DNA from: JACKII01 sp965222315
GTDB lineage: Bacteria; Pseudomonadota; Alphaproteobacteria; Bin95
Direction: 5' to 3'
DNA: 64,000 bases
NCBI GenBank assembly: GCA_965222315.1
Contig: OZ244951.1
Location: 1,426,001-1,490,000, forward strand
The notes beneath the pieces are model-generated. The model saw nothing but the letters and a program-made list of their open reading frames with translations. It was not told the DNA's origin and did no database searches. The position numbers were made by a program, and so were the translations under genes. This document shows, piece after piece, positions 58,604 to 64,000 of the stretch. The stretch's first letter is position 1. Each line of letters begins with the position of its first letter.

Positions 58604-61168
58604 ATGGGTATCCAGATTTTGCCGGATCTTCTGAAAGAGTTTGCCGCCCAGGTTGCTCGCCAGCCATATGCGACAGCGGTCGCAGAGCCCGATTCCAGCC
58701 TGTCTTTCGAGCAGATGGATGCCGCCTCTGACCGGCTTGCCCATTTGCTGCATGACCAGCGGCAGAGTGAAAATGACATCAACGGCTATCTCGGCCCGAT
58801 CAGTATTCACAGTGTGACGGCCAACCTGGCCTGCTTCAAAGCGGGCCAGTGCATCGCCGCGCTCGACCCCCGCCATCCGGTGCAGGTGTTGGCCGACCTG
58901 GTCCGTCATTCCGGCATGGCGCGCCTCCTGGTTGGACCGGGTATGGACGACCTGGCAGCGGCCCTGCATGGCACGGGCGTGCCTCAGGTCGCAATGCCGA
59001 CGGACACGCCCGACCGAGCGGCAATTCCGGCGTTCGCGCCCGTCGATGCCGATCCGGAATCGCTCTCGACCATCGTCTATACCTCGGGTTCGACCGGCCG
59101 GCCCAAGGGTTCGGTGAATCCGCGCCAGTTCTTCCTGGACCGGTGGGAGCGGAACCGCGCCAGCGGGTTCCAGCCGGGCGATGTCGGCGCCTCCTTCTGG
59201 GCTTTCCGCTGGGAAGATCAACTGCGGATGCTGTGTGACGGCGTCCGGCAGGAATGCTTTGACTTTGGTCGCCTGGGGCCGGTCGCGCTCGCAGCCTGGA
59301 TCAATGAGCGGCGGGTGACCAACTTCGTCAGCTACATGTTTCTGTACCGGCAGATGTGCGCCGCGGCGACGGAGGGGTTGCCCCATATCCGGCGGATATT
59401 TCTGCTGGGCGAGCCGATCGTCCGCAGCGATTTGGAACTGTTCAACGAAAAGTTCCGTCCGGGTGCCGAACTTATCAGCCGTTTTGGCTCGTCCGAATAT
59501 GGTGCGATGACGGTATACACCTACCGCCATGGCGAGCCGATCCGGCATGACGTGCTGCCGATCGGAAAGCCGATCCACGCGGGCACACTGTTCCTGCTGG
59601 ATGAGCATGGCGAGGAGGTGCCGCAAGGCGAACTGGGAGAGGTGACCTTTTCCACGCCAATGGTGCCGCATGGCTATCACAATGATCCGGAGCGGTCCGC
59701 CAAAGTGTTCATGCCTGACCACAAGCGGCCCGGCCACTGGCGTTACCATACCGGCGATCTGGGTTTTCTGGATGAGAACGGCGACGTGACGGTCGTCGGC
59801 CGCAAGGACGAGCAGGTGAAGGTCCGCGGCTACACCGTGCGTCCACACGAGGTCGAGCAGATGCTGGTGGAACATCCCGGCGTTGCATTGGCCGGCGTCG
59901 TGCCGTTTACCGGCCGTCAGGGCAATACGCAGATCGCGGCCTTCTTCCAGCCGGCGGACGGTTCCGAGGTGCCCGAAGCCGCAGATTTGCGCGCTTTTAT
60001 GAACGAGCGCGCACCGGGCTTCATGGTCCCCTCTGCCTTTTTGCCGGTGCCGGAAATGCCATTGTCGCCGAATGGCAAGGTCGCCCGCGGCCGGTTGCCC
60101 GATCCGTTGTCGCTGCTTGACGAAGCAGTCTCCGCCCGGGACCTGGCTCATTCCTCGACGGAGAAAGAACTGGTCCGCATCTGGTCCAAAGTGTTGGGCC
60201 ACGGCCGGTTCACGTTAGCGGATGATTTTTTCGATATGGGCGGCGATTCCCTGCAAGCCATGTCGATGGTGACGGAGATCGAGGCGGCCCTGAAAATCAA
60301 ACTGCCCTTCGAAAGCCTGATGCTGGATGGCGCCTCCATCGCGGTGATGGCGCGCCGGATCGATGCTGACAAGGAACATGGCATAGCCAGCTATGTGACG
60401 GAGTTGAAGCGGGGCAAGGATCGCCCGGCGCTCTTTGCGGCGCATGTGATTGGCGGGCACCTCTCGGACTATCTGGAAGTCGTGACCGGGCTGCATCCCG
60501 ACCGTCCGGTTATAGGCATTCACCCGCGGGGCATGGCCGGCAAGGAAAGGCCCGACTTCTCTATGCAAGGGCTCGCCCGGCATTGCATCGCCGAAATGCG
60601 GAAAGTGCAGCCGGATGGCCCTTTTCGCCTGCTGGGCTACAGTTTCGGCGCGCGTCTGTGCGTAGAGATTGCGAACCAACTGGTGGCGGCAGGCCAGGCG
60701 GTCGGCAGCCTGGTGATGATCGACCCGCAGCCGCCCAGTGGCGAGCCCGGCGCACGCGCCCGTGCGGTGCATCGGCCATTGCGGGAAGGATCGATTTCCC
60801 TGGCGATGGCACGTCTGCTCAACACCGTCCCAGCCGCTATGGGCCTGCGGGAAGCGCCGGGCAAGATCGACGAGGCGCACCTGGTCGCCAGCCTAGCCTA
60901 CCGGCCCGAGCCGATGGCCCTGCCGCATGTGCTGATTGTGTTTGCGTCCGGCAATCCTTACCTCGACATTGCGAGAAGCGAATGGCAACGGGTCTTCGGT
61001 GGCAACGCCAGGATCGAGGTAGAGGAAGGTAGTCATATGGAGGTCGTTCGCGGTGCGGCGGGCCAGGCAATGGGACGCAAGATCGAAGCATGGCTTGGCG
61101 AAGCCGTGGCGCCACCGGCACTGGCCGCCACTGCGGCAGAGCCGGAATCACAGCTTTTGGCTGGCTGA
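58604..61168 (+). CDS. Single-module NRPS-like enzyme (A-PCP-TE)
   Basis: 854-residue enzyme. Adenylation domain (about 1-505): P-loop YTSGSTGRPKGS (residues 159-170), YHTGDLGF, VVGRKDEQVKVRGY and PLSPNGKVARGRLP. Carrier domain (about 510-590): DDFFDMGGDSLQAM, phosphopantetheine Ser near 548. Thioesterase (about 610-830): LLGYSFGARL with nucleophile Ser near 679 and the His in EEGSHMEVV. No condensation domain. The A4 region (about 195-210, GASFWAFRWEDQ) lacks the usual FDxS aspartate that grips an alpha-amino group, pointing to a non-alpha-amino-acid substrate. The aminomutase gene follows after six bases. Start ATG 58604; an upstream frame to 58493 looks non-coding. Confidence 0.93.
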   Translation: MGIQILPDLLKEFAAQVARQPYATAVAEPDSSLSFEQMDAASDRLAHLLHDQRQSENDINGYLGPISIHSVTANLACFKAGQCIAALDPRHPVQVLADLVRHSGMARLLVGPGMDDLAAALHGTGVPQVAMPTDTPDRAAIPAFAPVDADPESLSTIVYTSGSTGRPKGSVNPRQFFLDRWERNRASGFQPGDVGASFWAFRWEDQLRMLCDGVRQECFDFGRLGPVALAAWINERRVTNFVSYMFLYRQMCAAATEGLPHIRRIFLLGEPIVRSDLELFNEKFRPGAELISRFGSSEYGAMTVYTYRHGEPIRHDVLPIGKPIHAGTLFLLDEHGEEVPQGELGEVTFSTPMVPHGYHNDPERSAKVFMPDHKRPGHWRYHTGDLGFLDENGDVTVVGRKDEQVKVRGYTVRPHEVEQMLVEHPGVALAGVVPFTGRQGNTQIAAFFQPADGSEVPEAADLRAFMNERAPGFMVPSAFLPVPEMPLSPNGKVARGRLPDPLSLLDEAVSARDLAHSSTEKELVRIWSKVLGHGRFTLADDFFDMGGDSLQAMSMVTEIEAALKIKLPFESLMLDGASIAVMARRIDADKEHGIASYVTELKRGKDRPALFAAHVIGGHLSDYLEVVTGLHPDRPVIGIHPRGMAGKERPDFSMQGLARHCIAEMRKVQPDGPFRLLGYSFGARLCVEIANQLVAAGQAVGSLVMIDPQPPSGEPGARARAVHRPLREGSISLAMARLLNTVPAAMGLREAPGKIDEAHLVASLAYRPEPMALPHVLIVFASGNPYLDIARSEWQRVFGGNARIEVEEGSHMEVVRGAAGQAMGRKIEAWLGEAVAPPALAATAAEPESQLLAG

Positions 61169-61174
61169 GGCGGG

Positions 61175-62248
61175 GTGCCCTACAAATCTGCTGACGAACT
61201 CGCGGAGGCGGGGCTGGCCCATTCGGCAAACTTGCCGGGGCTGCGGCGGGTTCAGGCACGCTTTGCCGTTGCCGTGTCCGATGCCATTGCCGACAGGATT
61301 GACCCGGCCGACCCCTCGGATCCTGTCGCCCGGCAGTTCGTGCCGACCGAAGCAGAGCTAACCTTGCTGCCGGAAGAGCGCGCCGATCCGATCGGCGACA
61401 AGCCACATACGCCAGTAAAAGGCATTGTCCATCGCTACCCGGACCGGGTGCTGTTGAAGGCCGTGCATGTCTGTCCCGTCTACTGCCGTTTCTGCTTCCG
61501 GCGGGAGATGGTAGGCCCCGACGGCGACGGAACGCTGAGCGCGGCGGAGATGGAGCAGGCGCTTGCCTATGTCCGGGCGCATCCGGAAATCTGGGAGGTT
61601 ATCCTCACCGGAGGTGACCCGTTCATCCTGTCGCCGCGCCGGCTGCAAGCGATCATGGCGGCGCTTGATACCATCGAGCATGTGAAGGTGGTGCGCTTCC
61701 ACACACGGGTGCCGGTGGTTGAGCCGGAGCGCATCAACCGGGATTTCCTGAAGGCATTGGGGAGCCGGAAGGCGGTCTATGTGGCCGTGCATGCCAATCA
61801 TCCGAGGGAGTTCGGTGAGGCAGCGCGCGCCGCCTGTGCCCGCCTGGCCGACGCCGGGATTCCATTGCTGGGGCAGACCGTGCTGCTGCGCGGGGTCAAT
61901 GACGATGTGGCCACTCTCGGGACGCTGATGCGGACCTTCGTGGAGAACCGCATCAAACCCTACTACCTGCATCACCCCGACCTTGCGCCCGGCACCAGCC
62001 ATTTCCGGCTGAGCATCGAGGAAGGCCGTGACCTGGTGCGGGCGCTGCGGGGCAATTTTTCGGGCCTCTGCCAGCCGGAATACGTGCTGGATATACCCGG
62101 CGGCTTCGGCAAGTCGCCCTTGGGGGAGACATATGCCCAGCCCGTGCCAGAAAGCTGTGGCGGTGGCTGGCAGGTAATCGACTACCAGGGGCAGCAGCAC
62201 GCCTACCCGCCGCTAGCCACCGCAGAAGTTGCTGGCGATGCGGAATAG
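61175..62248 (+). CDS. Lysine 2,3-aminomutase family radical SAM protein
   Basis: 357-residue radical-SAM, PLP-dependent enzyme. The SAM cluster motif is CPVYCRFC (CxxxCxxC) and the PLP lysine lies in DIPGGFGKSPLG. The acidic residues that hold the lysine side-chain amine in clostridial LAM appear in HHPDLAPGTSHFR and VLDIPGG. The start is GTG 61175, six bases after the NRPS stop. Product: beta-lysine, or EF-P modification as in the EpmB group; in many alphaproteobacteria this family sits beside epmA and efp, neither of which is seen here. Its 3' end overlaps the SGNH gene by 46 bases (convergent). Confidence 0.92.
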   Translation: MPYKSADELAEAGLAHSANLPGLRRVQARFAVAVSDAIADRIDPADPSDPVARQFVPTEAELTLLPEERADPIGDKPHTPVKGIVHRYPDRVLLKAVHVCPVYCRFCFRREMVGPDGDGTLSAAEMEQALAYVRAHPEIWEVILTGGDPFILSPRRLQAIMAALDTIEHVKVVRFHTRVPVVEPERINRDFLKALGSRKAVYVAVHANHPREFGEAARAACARLADAGIPLLGQTVLLRGVNDDVATLGTLMRTFVENRIKPYYLHHPDLAPGTSHFRLSIEEGRDLVRALRGNFSGLCQPEYVLDIPGGFGKSPLGETYAQPVPESCGGGWQVIDYQGQQHAYPPLATAEVAGDAE

Positions 62249-62982
62249 GCGGTAACTGCCTCCCAGGCGATACGTTGCAGGAAGGCTGCATCTCGCGCCA
62301 ACAGGTCTTCCGGTTTGAACGCCGCCTGTTCCGGAGAAGAACCGAATAGCTTGGCATAAAACGTACAGGCCGCGAGGTAGGTCCCCGCCGGGCTCGGATG
62401 CTTGTTGTCTTTGGCGACATAAAGGGCGAGTTCGGGGCGTTCGGCCCGCGCCTTGGCGAAGGCAAGCCCCACCGGCGCTACGGGCGCACCGATTGCAATG
62501 CCGGCATCGAGATAGGCTGCCGCCAGGGCTTGGGTCATGGCGGGCCTGTGCTTGTAGGCCCAGGTCATGAACAGCATCGGTCTGGCGCCGCTGGCATCAA
62601 TGTCCGCTGCGAGCGCCGTCAGCGCTTGCTGGAAGTCCGTGGTTTTCTGCGGATTGATGGTCTCGTCGCTGTAGCCTTGCAGGACAACCAGATCCCAACC
62701 TTGGCCCAGACCCAGATCCTCACGCTTGGCATGATCCGTCAGGTGGGCGCCGCCGACGGTCTTCATGCCGACCCGCACCGTTCGCAGGCCGTGTGGTCTC
62801 ATCTCTTCGGCCAGGGCTTTGACCATCGCGGGGATGCTGCCGTTGTAATAGGTGAAGCTGTTGCCGATCCAAAGCACGCTTTGAGGCAGGGGAGGCTGAG
62901 CCTCTGCGTTGGCGTATGGCGCAGCCGGAACCATGAGGGCCACGCAAAGACCCCATAGCAGCAGACTGAACCGTATCAGCAT
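62203..62982 (-). CDS. Secreted SGNH/GDSL-type hydrolase
   Basis: 259-residue protein with a signal peptide (LLLWGLCVALMVPAAPYANA) and an SGNH fold: block I VLWIGNSFTYYNG with the nucleophile Ser, and late DNKHPSPAGTYLAA with the Asp/His pair. It is probably periplasmic or extracellular and hydrolyses an ester or acyl glycan. It ends inside the 3' end of the convergent aminomutase gene. Confidence 0.88.
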   Translation of the reverse strand: MLIRFSLLLWGLCVALMVPAAPYANAEAQPPLPQSVLWIGNSFTYYNGSIPAMVKALAEEMRPHGLRTVRVGMKTVGGAHLTDHAKREDLGLGQGWDLVVLQGYSDETINPQKTTDFQQALTALAADIDASGARPMLFMTWAYKHRPAMTQALAAAYLDAGIAIGAPVAPVGLAFAKARAERPELALYVAKDNKHPSPAGTYLAACTFYAKLFGSSPEQAAFKPEDLLARDAAFLQRIAWEAVTAYSASPATSAVASGG

Positions 62983-62997
62983 GGTGGCGCAGAACCG

Positions 62998-63588
62998 CTA
63001 GGCAAGTGCTGCCACTTCGGCATAGCGCGGGCACGTGACCAAGTGATCATTTACCATGCCCATGGCCTGCATCAGCGCATAACAGGTTGTCGGGCCGCAG
63101 AAGCGGAAGCCGTTGCGCTTCAATTCTTTGGCCATCGCCTTGGAGGCCGGGGTTTGAGCGGGAACATCGTCATGGGAGCGCCAGGTATTCTGTAGGGGCT
63201 GGCCGTCGACGAACTGCCAGAGGAAGCCGGAAAAGGAGCCGTTTTCCATCATCGTGAGCCAAGCCTGGGCATTGCCGACGGTCGCTTCGATCTTGGCGCG
63301 GTTCCGGATGATGCCGGTGTCGGCCATAAGCGCTGCCTGCTTTGTCTCGTCGTAGCGGGCGACGATTTCCGGCGCAAAGCCATCGAAGGCGGCGCGGAAG
63401 TTCTCCCGTTTGCGCAGGATGGTTATCCATGAAAGGCCGGCCTGGAAGCCTTCCAGGACGATCTTTTCGAACAGGGCGCAGTCGTCGAATTCCGGCACAC
63501 CCCATTCGGTGTCGTGATAGTGCTGATAGAGCGGGTCGCTGCCCGCCCAGGGACAGCGTTCACCCAATTCTGTCGATTGGCCCGGCAC
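62998..63588 (-). CDS. tag: DNA-3-methyladenine glycosylase I
   Basis: 196-residue HhH-superfamily glycosylase that removes 3-methyladenine. The zinc ligands are visible: ERCPW, YHDTEWGVPEFDD and VNDHLVTCPRY. GTG 63588, preceded by AGGGAG, gives the normal family length; the longer frame to 63738 runs into the ABC permease gene and is rejected. It starts 14 bases beyond the permease stop and may be co-transcribed with it. Confidence 0.93.
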   Translation of the reverse strand: MPGQSTELGERCPWAGSDPLYQHYHDTEWGVPEFDDCALFEKIVLEGFQAGLSWITILRKRENFRAAFDGFAPEIVARYDETKQAALMADTGIIRNRAKIEATVGNAQAWLTMMENGSFSGFLWQFVDGQPLQNTWRSHDDVPAQTPASKAMAKELKRNGFRFCGPTTCYALMQAMGMVNDHLVTCPRYAEVAALA

Positions 63589-63601
63589 CAGCCTGGCTCC
63601 C

Positions 63602-64000
63602 TTACTGGGAGCGCAGGCGGGGGTCGAGCGTGTCGCGGACAGCGTCGCCGAACAGGTTGAAGGCGAACACGGCCAGCGTAATGGCAAGACCCGGATAGAT
63701 CGCAATCCAGATCGCGCTTTCCGCATATTCCTCCGCACCGCCTTGCAGCATCAGACCCCAGGCCGGGGTCGGTTCCTGCACACCCAATCCCAGATAGGAG
63801 AGGGATGCCTCCGCCAGAATGGCCTGGCCAAGGAAGCTGGTGAACATGATGAGGTAGGGAGCCGTCACGTTCGGCACCATGTGGCGCAGAATGATGCGCG
63901 CATGGCCGAAACCGAATGAACGTGCCGCATCCACATACGGCAATTCCCGCACCTGCAGCGCGCTGGAGCGCACCACACGGGCACAGTTCGGGATCATCGG
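63602..64000 (-). CDS. OppC/DppC-type ABC transporter permease (partial, N-terminus outside window)
   Basis: The C-terminal 132 or so residues of a peptide/nickel-type ABC permease. The visible part begins at a cytoplasmic loop (NCARVVRSSALQVRELPYVD then AARSFGFGHARIILRHMVPN) and contains the EAA-loop-like family signature EASLSYLGLGVQEPTPAWG, then a last membrane helix (LAITLAVFAFNLFGDAVRD). The partners (OppB-type permease, ATPases, binding protein) should lie to the right. Confidence 0.92.
   Translation of the reverse strand, partial: PMIPNCARVVRSSALQVRELPYVDAARSFGFGHARIILRHMVPNVTAPYLIMFTSFLGQAILAEASLSYLGLGVQEPTPAWGLMLQGGAEEYAESAIWIAIYPGLAITLAVFAFNLFGDAVRDTLDPRLRSQ

Noticed and set aside
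61175..62248. Calling the aminomutase epmB
   Set aside because: The LAM-type acidic residues are kept and neither epmA nor efp is nearby, so the narrower name is not supported.

Overview
The window is GC-rich chromosomal DNA from an alphaproteobacterium. The evidence is a set of class-typical neighbourhoods: plsX-fabH-ihfA-merR followed by tRNA-Pro, a ubiquinol-cytochrome c chaperone gene divergent from bamE, pyrB-pyrC-plsY, gatCAB, egtBD, and a eukaryote-type NADP isocitrate dehydrogenase. A free-living, Rhodospirillales-like heterotroph fits best, but the order cannot be fixed from sequence alone. There are no phage genes, transposases or rRNA, and one tRNA. Both ends cut genes: an acyl-CoA carboxylase carboxyltransferase at the left and an OppC/DppC-type permease at the right.

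Layout. 1-5.2 kb: carboxyltransferase, then a tightly coupled four-gene sugar/redox cassette (GT2 glycosyltransferase, NAD-epimerase-like, TIM-barrel isomerase, FAD oxidoreductase). 5.2-5.8 kb: an AT-richer gap with a probable 27-residue membrane microprotein under its own promoter. 5.8-14.8 kb: luciferase-like oxidoreductase, tRNA-Pro, merR, ihfA, fabH, plsX, yceD, the bc1 chaperone, bamE, a fumarylacetoacetase-family hydrolase, a TRIC channel, a TauD-type dioxygenase and plsY. 15-22.4 kb: a pyrC homologue lacking the HxH metal motif, pyrB, an AEC transporter, ruvX and gatCAB. 22.7-29.6 kb: small membrane/stress proteins, lutABC, a flippase and the D-glutamate pair dgcN-dgcA. 29.8-39.3 kb: DinG-like helicase, TerB-like protein, probable methylsuccinyl-CoA dehydrogenase, KpsC, a GT39 transferase and a DUF1223 protein. 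39.5-47.4 kb: LOG protein, icd, cyclase, egtD-egtB, two tandem DMT transporters and a flavodoxin. 47.4-47.85 kb: a non-coding pocket with an eight-copy, helically phased palindromic motif array. 47.85-58.4 kb: PhyH dioxygenase, PRC-barrel protein, a beta-barrel protein, typA, a methyltransferase, an NTF2-like protein, and a catabolic run (D-aminoacylase, ICL/PEP-mutase-like, MBL lactonase-like, Rid). 58.6-64 kb: a one-module NRPS-like enzyme (A-PCP-TE) followed after 6 bases by a lysine-2,3-aminomutase homologue, then an SGNH hydrolase, tag and the ABC permease.

How parts work together. Membrane-lipid synthesis (plsX, fabH, plsY), pyrimidine synthesis, mischarged-tRNA repair (gatCAB), lactate oxidation (lutABC), D-amino-acid use (dgcNA plus a D-aminoacylase) and ergothioneine synthesis (egtBD) are recognisable modules. 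The most unusual items are the NRPS/aminomutase pair, the palindromic array near 47.7 kb, the microprotein at 5.4 kb, the pyrC homologue without its metal motif, and the four-gene sugar cassette. Intergenic gaps carry several families of short palindromic repeats typical of alphaproteobacterial genomes.
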